Origin: Cloacibacillus evryensis DSM 19522
Lineage (GTDB): Bacteria > Synergistota > Synergistia > Synergistales > Synergistaceae
DNA: 64,000 nt
Assembly (NCBI RefSeq): GCF_000585335.1
Contig: NZ_KK073872.1
Coordinates: 2,843,283-2,907,282, forward strand
Reading direction: 5' to 3'
Shown: one piece after another, positions 1-8,201 of the stretch
How positions within the stretch are numbered: position 1 is the stretch's first letter
Layout: every line of letters begins with the position of its first letter
Position numbers and translations under genes: made by a program
Notes under the pieces: generated by a model
What the model saw: the letters and a program-made list of their open reading frames with translations, nothing else
The model's database searches: none
Told to the model about the DNA's origin: nothing

Positions 1-1773
1 AAGATGGCGCGGGACGTAGATATCGTCCTTGTGGACTCGACCTGCCCCTTCGGCAACGGCCAGGTGATACCCGCCGGCTCGATGCGCGAGCCGATGTCGG
101 CCTTCGGCCGCGCGGATATCGTTGTCCTCACCAAGGCGAATCAGGCCTCACCCGGGGATATAGCGTCAATAAAGGAAAAGCTCGCCCCCTATGTGGCGTC
201 GGACAAGATATTCACCGCCGACATCAAGCTTGAAAGGTGGATGAAGATCACACCGGAGGGGGAGAAAAAACTCCCCGACGGCTTTCTGCCGCGCGGCCGT
301 TATATCGCGATCTCCGCGATCGGAAACCCCGGCGGCTTTTATAATTTTCTTGACGAAATGGGCGTCGGCGTCGCGCTGCGCCGCACCTACAGGGACCACC
401 ATATATTGACGGGCGAGGATCTCTCGCGGCTGGAAGCGCTCGCGGAGGAGAGCGGCGCGGACGGCTTTATCTGTACGGAAAAGGATCTTATGAACATGCC
501 GGGCGAGCTTTTCCTCAACCGTCCTCTGTACGTGCCGTCGATCGCGGTCTCGCTCCGCGATCCGCTTGCTTTCCGAAAAAAAATCATGGAACGGCTGCGC
601 CCCGCCTTCCTCGTCACCTCAAACGGACACGGCGAGGACGCCATCGGCCTCGTGCTGGCAAAAAAGCTGATCGAACGTTTCAAATGCGCGCAGGTAGACG
701 CCTTCGCCTTTGTGGGCTCCGGCAAGCCATACGCGATGAACGGCATCCGCGTCGTCTCGCCATCGTCGGAGATGCCGAGCGGCGGCGTCGTCAAATACCA
801 TCTCACGGATCTCCTGCGGGATATGCGCCACGGCCTCGGCCGTTCTATCAGAAAACAGAGGGACAAAATGCGTTCACTGCTTGGAAGATACCGCACGCCG
901 CTCTGCGTCGGCGACGTCTACCTGTTGTCGAGCGTCCTGTGGGGACAGGGGATGAAGCCGATCCTGGTCGCCACCGCGAAGACGGTACATCTGAGCGGGC
1001 ACCTGTGGATAGAGAAATGGCTGCTCCGCAAGCGCTGCATCCTCGTCTGGACGCGCGACGAGGAGACGGCCCACGAGCTTGTGGAGGACGGGGTGCCGGC
1101 GGTCTTTTACGGCAACCCGGTCATGGACCTGCTCGACGAGGTGAAGAGCCCGGCCTTCGCCTGGAGCGAACGCGGCGCGAAGATACTGCTGCTGCCGGGA
1201 AGCCGGCCGCGCGCCTATGAGGATATCAAACTGATCCTCGATACAATATCGCTGCTCGCCGCGAGGATGGAGTGCAACTTCGTAATGGTCCCGGCGCCGA
1301 CGATAGAGATAAAAAAGCTGACGGAGAACCTCGACGGCTGGGAACTTTCGGAGGACGGCGGCAAACTCTTCTCAGACAGGGTCGGCGTAACGATCTGCCG
1401 CGAGCCCGTCGCCGCCGCCGCCTACGGGGCGGAGCTGCTGATCGGGCTGGGAGGGACGGCGAACCAGCTCTGCGCCGGCCTCGGGATACCGGTCGTCTCC
1501 ATAATAGAACGCGGCAAACTGCGTCAGAAAAAGCTGCTGCGCGAGGCGGAGATATTGGTCCCGCCCGAGCCCGGGGCGCTCGCGGAGGCCGCCGAACGGG
1601 TCCTCTCCGACAACAGGCTGCGGCGTTCGATGCAGGAGGCGGGAATGAAAAACCTCGGACGTACCGGAGCGCTGGAAAAGGTAGTAGAATACTGCGCGGA
1701 AGAGCTTGGCTGGGATACGCGCTGCCGCGTATATGAAAAATACAGGGATCATCTTGAATCACTGGAGAAATAG
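1..1773 (+). CDS. LpxK C-terminal part fused to an LpxB-related glycosyltransferase domain (5' truncated by window)
   Basis: The frame is open from base 1, so the start lies outside the window. Residues 1 to about 200 match the C-terminal half of tetraacyldisaccharide 4'-kinase (lipid A 4'-phosphorylation): VDIVLVD, FGNG, PAGSMREP, then RDHHILTGEDL and CTEKDLMN. From about residue 200 the same frame continues into a GT-B domain of the lipid-A-disaccharide-synthase-related family (SNGHGEDAIG, YGNPVMDLL, LLLPGSRPRAYED, GLGGTANQLCAGLG). LpxK alone normally ends near 330 aa, so this is a fusion. It heads a run of Kdo genes, consistent with lipid A/Kdo work at the inner membrane. The acceptor of the second domain is unknown; the LpxK assignment is secure. 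Confidence 0.85.
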   Translation, partial: KMARDVDIVLVDSTCPFGNGQVIPAGSMREPMSAFGRADIVVLTKANQASPGDIASIKEKLAPYVASDKIFTADIKLERWMKITPEGEKKLPDGFLPRGRYIAISAIGNPGGFYNFLDEMGVGVALRRTYRDHHILTGEDLSRLEALAEESGADGFICTEKDLMNMPGELFLNRPLYVPSIAVSLRDPLAFRKKIMERLRPAFLVTSNGHGEDAIGLVLAKKLIERFKCAQVDAFAFVGSGKPYAMNGIRVVSPSSEMPSGGVVKYHLTDLLRDMRHGLGRSIRKQRDKMRSLLGRYRTPLCVGDVYLLSSVLWGQGMKPILVATAKTVHLSGHLWIEKWLLRKRCILVWTRDEETAHELVEDGVPAVFYGNPVMDLLDEVKSPAFAWSERGAKILLLPGSRPRAYEDIKLILDTISLLAARMECNFVMVPAPTIEIKKLTENLDGWELSEDGGKLFSDRVGVTICREPVAAAAYGAELLIGLGGTANQLCAGLGIPVVSIIERGKLRQKKLLREAEILVPPEPGALAEAAERVLSDNRLRRSMQEAGMKNLGRTGALEKVVEYCAEELGWDTRCRVYEKYRDHLESLEK

Positions 1774-1791
1774 AAAAAGGAGCTGAAACGG

Positions 1792-2652
1792 ATGAAGATC
1801 GTAAAAGAGGTCAGGGTGAGGGACATTACGGTCGGCGGCACACGGCTGACGGTCGCCGCCGGCCCCTGCGTGCTCGATACGTTTGACGAGGCGCTGATGA
1901 CCGCCCGCGTGATGAAAGAATACTGCGCGGAGTTTGGTTTCAATTATATCTTCAAGGCCTCCTTCGATAAGGCCAACAGGACCTCGATCGCGAGCTTTCG
2001 CGGCCCGGGTATCGAGAAGGGGCTGGATTGGCTCTCCGAGATCGGCCGGACCGCGGACGTGCCTGTGGTCACCGACATACACGAGCCGCAGCAGGCGGAG
2101 GCCGCCGCGCGGCATGTAGACCTGCTGCAGATACCGGCCTTTCTCTGCCGCCAGACCGATCTGCTCGCGGCGGCCAGCGGAACAGGCAAACCGCTCAACG
2201 TCAAAAAGGCGCAGTTTATGGCCCCAGAGGATATGGCCTCCGTCGTCGGCAAGTGCCGCGAAAGCGGCTGTGAGGACGTCATACTCTGCGAACGCGGAAC
2301 GGCCTTCGGCTACCACGAGCTCTCGGTGGACTTCCGTTCGCTGCCCGTCATGCGCGCGCTCGGCTGCCCGGTGATGTTCGACGCGACGCACAGCGTCCAG
2401 AAGCCGGGGGGCAAAGGCACCTGCAGCGGCGGAGACCGTTCTTTCGTGCTGCCGCTGATACGCGCCGCCGCCGCGCTCGGCATCGACGCCCTTTTCATGG
2501 AGGTGCATCCGCGCCCCGACGCGGCCAAATGCGACGGCCCCAACTCAATCCCGCTCTCAAAGGTACACGAGGTGCTGCGTCAGACATACGAGATAGATAA
2601 GATCGTCCGCGAAAAGATCGATTTCGCGGCGCTTGACTGGTCGGAGGAATAA
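1792..2652 (+). CDS. kdsA: 3-deoxy-8-phosphooctulonate synthase
   Basis: KdsA condenses phosphoenolpyruvate with arabinose 5-phosphate to give Kdo 8-phosphate in the cytoplasm. The 286-aa protein carries AGPCVLD near the N-terminus, KASFDKANRTSIASFRG, VTDIHEP, FDATHSVQKPGG and MEVHPRPDAAKCDGPN, covering the whole TIM-barrel family. Cys26 in AGPC is the position that is Cys in metal-dependent enzymes (as in Aquifex) and Asn in the metal-independent E. coli type, so a metal-dependent enzyme is predicted. The gene starts 18 bases after the LpxK fusion gene and ends 3 bases before kdsD, indicating one operon. Confidence 0.96.
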   Translation: MKIVKEVRVRDITVGGTRLTVAAGPCVLDTFDEALMTARVMKEYCAEFGFNYIFKASFDKANRTSIASFRGPGIEKGLDWLSEIGRTADVPVVTDIHEPQQAEAAARHVDLLQIPAFLCRQTDLLAAASGTGKPLNVKKAQFMAPEDMASVVGKCRESGCEDVILCERGTAFGYHELSVDFRSLPVMRALGCPVMFDATHSVQKPGGKGTCSGGDRSFVLPLIRAAAALGIDALFMEVHPRPDAAKCDGPNSIPLSKVHEVLRQTYEIDKIVREKIDFAALDWSEE

Positions 2653-2655
2653 AAG

Positions 2656-3660
2656 ATGAATCTGCCGTACGAACGCGAAGAAAAGCAGCTCTCCGCCGGG
2701 GAGCTGCTTGCCACGGGAAAAGAGATCCTGCTTAAAGAGGCAGGCGCGCTGCGCGCCGCCACGGAGAGAATGGGGGAGGAAATGGCGGCGGCCGCGCACC
2801 TCGTGAGCCGCTGCCGCGGCCGCATCGTCGTGACCGGGCTCGGCAAATCGGGCCATGTGGGACGCAAGACGGCGGCGACCTTCGCCTCGCTCGGCGTGCC
2901 GGCCTTTTTCCTGCACGCCACGGAGGGCGCTCACGGCGACCTCGGCATGGTCTGCCGCGAGGATGTGGGTTATTTTATCAGCAACAGCGGCGAGACGCAG
3001 GAGCTGATCGCGCTCATCCCCTATTTCAAGAGGCTCGGCGCGCCGATAATCGCCGTCACCGGCAATCATGAATCGACTCTCGCGCGCGAGGCGGACATCG
3101 TACTCAACTGCCACGTCGATTCCGAGGCCGATCCGCTGAAGCTCGCGCCGACAAGTAGCACGACGCTCCAAATGGCGCTCGGCGACGCCGTCGCCGGAAT
3201 GTCGACGCTGCTGCTCGGCCTCCAGAAGGAGGATTTCGCGCTCTTCCACCCGGGCGGCTCGCTGGGCAAGCGGCTATTGCTCCGCGTCAGCGACCTTATG
3301 GGCAGCGGCGACAAGATGCCGGTCACGAATGAAGACGCGCGCGTGCGCGACGCGCTCTTCGACATCACCAGCAAGGGCTACGGCGCGACGGCGGTCGTCG
3401 ACGGCGATGGAAAGCTCGTCGGCGTATTCACCGACGGCGATCTGCGCCGCTTCATCGAAAAAGAGGGACTTGAGGGGCTCGAACTCCCCGTCTCCCGCGC
3501 GATGACGAAGAACCCGCGCGTCATCGGACCGGAACGGCTCGCCGTCGAGGCGGTCCGCATTGTCGAACAGTGGGAGGTATCCGCCCTCATCGTGGTACAG
3601 GACGGAAAACCGATCGGCATGGTCCACATACACGAGATACTCAAGGCGGGGGTGGCCTAG
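2656..3660 (+). CDS. kdsD: Arabinose-5-phosphate isomerase
   Basis: The enzyme converts ribulose 5-phosphate to arabinose 5-phosphate, the substrate of KdsA next door. The 334-aa product has the usual layout: an N-terminal SIS sugar-isomerase domain (GLGKSGHVGRK, HATEGAHGDLGM, ISNSGETQE; about residues 40-190) and two C-terminal CBS domains (about 205-330; TDGDLRR and the end MVHIHEIL). The TAG stop is immediately followed, in the same frame, by waaA, so the two genes have no intergenic base. The KpsF paralogue cannot be excluded by sequence, but the Kdo operon context favours KdsD. Confidence 0.94.
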   Translation: MNLPYEREEKQLSAGELLATGKEILLKEAGALRAATERMGEEMAAAAHLVSRCRGRIVVTGLGKSGHVGRKTAATFASLGVPAFFLHATEGAHGDLGMVCREDVGYFISNSGETQELIALIPYFKRLGAPIIAVTGNHESTLAREADIVLNCHVDSEADPLKLAPTSSTTLQMALGDAVAGMSTLLLGLQKEDFALFHPGGSLGKRLLLRVSDLMGSGDKMPVTNEDARVRDALFDITSKGYGATAVVDGDGKLVGVFTDGDLRRFIEKEGLEGLELPVSRAMTKNPRVIGPERLAVEAVRIVEQWEVSALIVVQDGKPIGMVHIHEILKAGVA

Positions 3661-4926
3661 CTGTCGCTGCTGCGCAGTCTCTACCAGCTCCCGATAAACG
3701 CCTTTTTCGCCCTGTCGCGTGACAGGCTGAAGGCGAAGTACACCGAGGGCAACGACGAACGCCAGGGAGAGATATCCCCGGAGAAACTCGTCCGGCTCGG
3801 CGGCGCGCGTCCCCTCTGGACGCACGCCGTTTCCGTCGGCGAGGTACAGGCGGCGGTACCCTTTATAAAGGCGGCGAGGGCCGACGGCTATAAGGGCCCC
3901 ATCGTCCTTTCCACGACGACACAGACGGGAAAGGCGATGGCTGAACGGCTCGGCGGCGGCCTCTTCGACCTCCACATTTACTATCCATGGGATAAAAAGA
4001 GGTTTGTCGCGCGGGCGCTCGATTCACTGCGCCCGGCAGCCTTTATAACGGCCGAGACCGAGCTCTGGCCGAATATGCTCTGGGAGTGCCGCGAACGCTC
4101 CGTTCCCGCTTTTCTCATCAACGGCCGTATCTCCGACCGCACCTGGGGACGCATAAATAAAATAATGACGAGGCGCGCGGCTTCCGGCATCTACTCGCTC
4201 TTCACGGAGCTCTATCTTCGCGACGAAGAGGACGCCAGGAGGCTCGCCGCGGTCGGCGTAGACGAAAAAAAACTCCACGTTCTCGGAGACAGCAAGGTCG
4301 ACGCGCTGCTGGCGAGAAAAAACGCCGCGGCCCGCGACGGTTGGCGGGAGAAGTTCGGCGCGCCGGAGCGGCCGATATTCATCGCCGGCAGCACGCACAC
4401 CGGGGAAGACGAAAAGGTCATCGCAGCCTTCGGAATACTGCGAAAAAAACGGCCGGACGCAAGGCTCGTCATCGCTCCCCGCCATCCGGAAAGGGCCGGG
4501 GCTGTCGCCTCGCTCGTTCCGGAAGAATATATTACAATGAGGCTTTCGACGCTTGCGGAGGGCTGGGATGTCCTTATCATAGACAAAATAGGGGTGCTCT
4601 TCGACATATACGGCGTCGCCTGCTCCGCTTTCGTCGGCGGCAGCTTCGCCGACAAGGGCGGACAAAACATCCTCGAGCCGTTCTCCTGGGGGGTCCCCGT
4701 ACAGTACGGGCCGCACATGGAGGATTTCGCACAGGCCTCGCGCGCCTTTCTCGCGATGGGCGCGGCGGCGCAGGTGGCGGACGAGGAGGAGCTTGCCGGT
4801 GTATGGAGCCGCCTCGCCGCGGACAGCGGCGACGGCGAAAGATGGCGGCGATTGAGCCGTGATTACTTTGCAAGATCATGCGGCGCTTCGATGCGCACAT
4901 GGAAGTTGATAAAAAAATATCTGTGA
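3661..4926 (+). CDS. waaA: 3-deoxy-D-manno-octulosonic acid transferase, apparent CUG start
   Basis: WaaA transfers Kdo from CMP-Kdo to lipid IVA on the inner face of the inner membrane. Conserved GT30 sequence starts well upstream of the first in-frame ATG at 3937: HAVSVGEVQAA with its catalytic Glu, and STTTQTGKAMA. TETELWPN, AGSTHTGED, APRHPERAG and FVGGSFADKGGQN follow. Between kdsD's TAG (3658-3660) and 3937 the frame has no ATG, GTG or TTG. CTG at 3661, giving a protein that opens with SLLRSLYQLPINAFF as WaaA proteins do, is therefore the best start, probably used by termination-reinitiation. Nearby CTG codons at 3667 and 3670 are alternatives; amber readthrough from kdsD would also give an intact domain. 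Confidence 0.88.
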   Translation: MSLLRSLYQLPINAFFALSRDRLKAKYTEGNDERQGEISPEKLVRLGGARPLWTHAVSVGEVQAAVPFIKAARADGYKGPIVLSTTTQTGKAMAERLGGGLFDLHIYYPWDKKRFVARALDSLRPAAFITAETELWPNMLWECRERSVPAFLINGRISDRTWGRINKIMTRRAASGIYSLFTELYLRDEEDARRLAAVGVDEKKLHVLGDSKVDALLARKNAAARDGWREKFGAPERPIFIAGSTHTGEDEKVIAAFGILRKKRPDARLVIAPRHPERAGAVASLVPEEYITMRLSTLAEGWDVLIIDKIGVLFDIYGVACSAFVGGSFADKGGQNILEPFSWGVPVQYGPHMEDFAQASRAFLAMGAAAQVADEEELAGVWSRLAADSGDGERWRRLSRDYFARSCGASMRTWKLIKKYL

Positions 4927-4945
4927 CGTGGGAGGAGTAATGTCA

Positions 4946-6160
4946 ATGAAGATCAACCGCGAACTGATAGAAAGATTCTACGGAGAACTAGACGAACGCT
5001 CGAAAGAGGCACTCGACGCCGCCGTCGAAAAGGTCGTAGCCGTCAAGAAAGGCGGCGGCAAGGTCGCCGTCGTCACCGGAAGCGGCCCGAACCTGCACGA
5101 GGGGGTCACGACGCTCATCGCCGAGCTCATCGAAAAGGGCGTCGTTGACGGCGTCACGACGAGCTCCGCCGTGGTAAATCACGAGATGGGCGGCGCGCTG
5201 GACCGCGTGAAGATGTGCGATGCCTCGCAGTTCGGCCTCGACGAAACGAAGATGCCGCGCGGCAACGTCTTTGAATTTACCGATATGAGCGACGAAGAGC
5301 TGGCCGAGCTCTCCGGGGAGATGATCCTTGACGGGGAACTTCTCGCGAAGCGCGGAGAGGCCGAGGGTCACATGGTGATCAAGGCCGCGGCCAATATGGC
5401 CTATCCGATGGGGCTGCGCACGGAAAAGCTCGCGGAGGAGATACACTCCCTCTGCCGCCAGTCCGGCCTGCCCTTCGAGACCATTGCCGGCTGGGGCTGC
5501 GACCGGCGCACGATGCTCGGCAGCGGAGCCGCCGCGGGCGTCCCCGTGCTCGTTACGATACCCCAGCTCGTCGGCGGCGGCCACGTCGGACTCGCGGTCG
5601 GCGACAGCATCCCCATCGCGGAACGCTCCCGCCGCGTCGCCGCTATGCTCGGCGGCGCCGATGTGATAATCGAATCGGCGGTCGCGCTGACACAGGAGAT
5701 ACACGACGGACCGTTCGAGACCTACACCGGCCACGGCATCTGGTCCTGGTGGCAGGGACAGCCCGTCTACAGCCTCAGGGATAAGACGCTCATCCGCTTC
5801 GACCTTGACGAGAACCTGCGCCGCGCCCAGGACCTGCAAAAATCAAGCGCCCTGATCCAGGAGGCGATCGATAAAGGCCTGCCGAAGACGAAGATATCAA
5901 AGATCCCCTTCCGTATGGAGATGTCGGCCTTCGCCCGCCACGAGGGGAGCCTCCCCGTGATCGGCGATATCGGCATGATCTGGCCGGTATTCGCACTGAA
6001 GATCGCAGACGCCCTCGGCATCGGGCTGGAATTCATGAGCTACAAGCAAGAGACGGAAGAGGGCAGGGCGATGCGCGAATGGATCGTGAAAAACGTCAGG
6101 CCGCTCGACCGGACGAAAATGCTCGCAAAATTCAGAGAATGGCAGGCAAAGTGCAGATGA
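4946..6160 (+). CDS. Conserved unrecognised protein inside the Kdo operon
   Basis: I do not recognise this 404-aa protein with certainty. It is soluble and has a Gly-rich region, TGSGPNLHEGVTTLIAELIE followed by VVDGVTTSSAVVNHEMGG, that faintly resembles the NAD-binding region of deoxyhypusine synthase-like proteins. Other blocks are AGWGCDRRTMLGSGAA, PQLVGGGHVGLAVGDS and GHGIWSWWQGQP. The start ATG at 4946 lies 8 bases after AGGAG; ATG 4940 and GTG 4928 are in frame but sit too close to or on the ribosome site. It lies 19 bases after waaA and its stop overlaps kdsB's start (ATGA), so it is expressed with Kdo genes. A role in Kdo or lipid A modification is inference only. Confidence 0.85.
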   Translation: MKINRELIERFYGELDERSKEALDAAVEKVVAVKKGGGKVAVVTGSGPNLHEGVTTLIAELIEKGVVDGVTTSSAVVNHEMGGALDRVKMCDASQFGLDETKMPRGNVFEFTDMSDEELAELSGEMILDGELLAKRGEAEGHMVIKAAANMAYPMGLRTEKLAEEIHSLCRQSGLPFETIAGWGCDRRTMLGSGAAAGVPVLVTIPQLVGGGHVGLAVGDSIPIAERSRRVAAMLGGADVIIESAVALTQEIHDGPFETYTGHGIWSWWQGQPVYSLRDKTLIRFDLDENLRRAQDLQKSSALIQEAIDKGLPKTKISKIPFRMEMSAFARHEGSLPVIGDIGMIWPVFALKIADALGIGLEFMSYKQETEEGRAMREWIVKNVRPLDRTKMLAKFREWQAKCR

Positions 6161-6912
6161 CACAACCAAAATTTCTCGGAGTGATACCGGCGCGCTACGC
6201 CTCGACGCGCCTCCCCGGAAAGCCGCTGCTCGAGATCGGCGGCAAGACGATGCTTGAGCACGTCTATCGCCGCGCGCTCGCCTCCGGAGTATTCTTCCGC
6301 GTGGTGATCGCGACCGACGACCACCGCATCTACGACGCCGCGGAAAAAATAGGCGCGGACGTGCTCATGACGCGCGCCGACCATCCGGACGGGTCGAGCC
6401 GCGTCGCGGAGATCGCCGCGAAGATAGACACCGACTATGTCATAAACATCCAGGGAGACGAACCGATGCTTGATCCGCGCATGCTGCGCGAGCTCGCCGC
6501 CGGATTGACCGCCGACGCCGGGGCCGATTCTGCGACCGTATGCGTGCCGATCACGCGGGACGAAGATTTCAATAATCCCAATATCGTAAAGGTGGTACGC
6601 GCCCGCAACGGACGCGCGCTCTACTTCAGCCGCTCGCCGATACCGTATCCGCGCAACGATGCAGGCTGCGCCGTCTGGGAGCATCTCGGCATTTACGCCT
6701 TCACCAAGCAGTTCCTGCTCAAGTTCGTGGCGCTACCGCCGACGCCGCTGATGCAGACCGAGAGCCTTGAACAGCTGCGGATACTTGAGCACGGCTATTC
6801 AATGGCGGTGATCCCGACAAAGTACCCCTCCGAAGGACCCAACGTCAACACGCTCGAGGACCTTGAGGAGGCGCGGCGGATCTTCGCCCAGAAGAAAAAC
6901 GAAGAAAAATGA
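6157..6912 (+). CDS. kdsB: 3-deoxy-manno-octulosonate cytidylyltransferase
   Basis: KdsB activates Kdo as CMP-Kdo for WaaA. The 251-aa protein has the nucleotidyltransferase signature IPARYASTRLPGKPLLEIGG at its N-terminus, then ATDDHRIYDAA, NIQGDEPML, ALYFSRSPIPYPR and NVNTLEDLEEA at the end. The chosen start, ATG at 6157 within ATGA, overlaps the preceding stop and gives the family's normal N-terminus; a longer frame from 6079 would only add a non-conserved tail. KdsC, the Kdo-8-phosphate phosphatase, is not found in the window. Confidence 0.96.
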   Translation: MTQPKFLGVIPARYASTRLPGKPLLEIGGKTMLEHVYRRALASGVFFRVVIATDDHRIYDAAEKIGADVLMTRADHPDGSSRVAEIAAKIDTDYVINIQGDEPMLDPRMLRELAAGLTADAGADSATVCVPITRDEDFNNPNIVKVVRARNGRALYFSRSPIPYPRNDAGCAVWEHLGIYAFTKQFLLKFVALPPTPLMQTESLEQLRILEHGYSMAVIPTKYPSEGPNVNTLEDLEEARRIFAQKKNEEK

Positions 6913-8081
6913 ACGCTGAAATCTCCTTGAAGGCGATCCTCATTCTCAGCGACGGCATCCGCGGCCACCTCAACCAGAGCCGCGGCGTCGCTCACTGGCT
7001 CTCGCGGCTGACCGGCGCGGAGATACTTGAGAGCGAGGTCCCCCTGCTTACCGGGGCCGCCAAAGCCCGCGCGAAGACCGCCGCGCGCGCGCTTGCGGGA
7101 GGAACGCGGCGCGACGCGCGGGACTGGCTCGCGGCAGCCGACGGAGACGCCCTCATACGCCGCGTCGGACAGTGGTTTGCGGAACGCAATATACAGGAGG
7201 GCTCGGGGACCGTACTGATAATATCGGCCGGCAGCACGCCCGCTCCCTATAATATCGCCCTCGGCTATATATGGCGCTGCGCCTGCGCGACGATAATGAC
7301 GCCGGGCACGCTCGGCACCGATCCCTTCGACTTCGCGATCGTGCCCGAACACGACTACCCGGAAAGAAAGCCGAACATCTTCGTGACCCTCGGCTCGCCG
7401 AATCACGTCATCAGGGAAAACCTAAAAAAAGAGGCGGCCGCGCTGCTCGCGGAACACCCGTCGTCCGCGGGGGAGATCTGGTCCGTGCTCATCGGCGGCG
7501 ACGACGCCAATTACGTCATCACCCCGGAATGGGTAAAGAAACAGCTGGGGCAGATATTGAACCTCGCGCAGCACGCGGGCGCGGACGTCTACATCACCAC
7601 CTCGCGGCGCACGAGCCCCGCGGCTGTGAAGACGGTGAAGACGCTCGCAGCGCACTCCCCCGCCGTCAAATACCTGCTAGTCGCCTCGGAGGACGATTTC
7701 AACCCGATCCCGGCGATGCTCGGCTTTTCGAGGGAGGTCTTCTGTACGGAGGATTCGGTCAACATGGTCTCCGAGACGATCACAGGCGGACACCGCGCCG
7801 TTTTGCTGCGCGTGGGACACCGGGGCGGCCTCAAGAGCCTGCTCCAGAAGGCGACGGCCTCCTTGGTGAACGCGGGAGCTGTCTCTCCCAATATGCTCTG
7901 GGGCATACCAAAATTCGATCTCGTATTTGATCATTTCGCGAGAAACGATTCCCTGATAGAGTACAGGGACTGGCTGCGCGTGCGCCGGGAAAATTCGCAG
8001 GCTACTCCCGACGGGGAGGCGACTGAGGAATTCAACGAGGCGAAGCGCGCCGCGCAATGGATATACGACAACTGGAAGTAA
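6909..8081 (+). CDS. ELM1-family (DUF1022) GT-B-like protein
   Basis: The 390-aa protein matches the bacterial mitochondrial-fission-ELM1 family: ILSDGIRGHLNQSRGVAHWL at the start, SAGSTPAPYNIALGYIW, TLGSPNHV, LIGGDDANYVITPEWV, TTSRRTSP and CTEDSVNMVSETITGG. The fold is related to glycosyltransferase GT-B proteins; the activity in bacteria is not established. Its ATG overlaps the kdsB stop (ATGA), making it the last gene of the Kdo operon. From that context a sugar-transfer or lipid A-related role is plausible but unproven. Confidence 0.8.
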   Translation: MNAEISLKAILILSDGIRGHLNQSRGVAHWLSRLTGAEILESEVPLLTGAAKARAKTAARALAGGTRRDARDWLAAADGDALIRRVGQWFAERNIQEGSGTVLIISAGSTPAPYNIALGYIWRCACATIMTPGTLGTDPFDFAIVPEHDYPERKPNIFVTLGSPNHVIRENLKKEAAALLAEHPSSAGEIWSVLIGGDDANYVITPEWVKKQLGQILNLAQHAGADVYITTSRRTSPAAVKTVKTLAAHSPAVKYLLVASEDDFNPIPAMLGFSREVFCTEDSVNMVSETITGGHRAVLLRVGHRGGLKSLLQKATASLVNAGAVSPNMLWGIPKFDLVFDHFARNDSLIEYRDWLRVRRENSQATPDGEATEEFNEAKRAAQWIYDNWK

Positions 8082-8117
8082 CATTTTTCAGCATAATGAG
8101 TAATAGAAAAACAATAT

Positions 8118-8127
8118 ATGCTATAAT
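8118..8127 (+). promoter_or_regulatory. Extended -10 promoter for the rhodanese gene
   Basis: The sequence ATGCTATAAT joins a perfect TATAAT to an upstream TG, an extended -10. No good -35 is visible. It lies 75 bases before the rhodanese start, in the gap after the Kdo operon. The identical ten bases recur at 30868 and, on the - strand, at 53089-53098. Confidence 0.6.
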
Positions 8128-8201
8128 TTTCGATATATGCGGAGGATGCTGCGGCAGCTCCGGATACGGCAATGAGTGAAACATAAGGAAGGAATGGTAA
8201 G

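Noticed and set aside
684-1220. Long overlapping ORFs in other frames of GC-rich genes
   Set aside because: They are rich in Arg/Pro/Gly, lack motifs and lie antisense or out of frame to well-identified genes; the same applies across the whole GC-rich part of the window.
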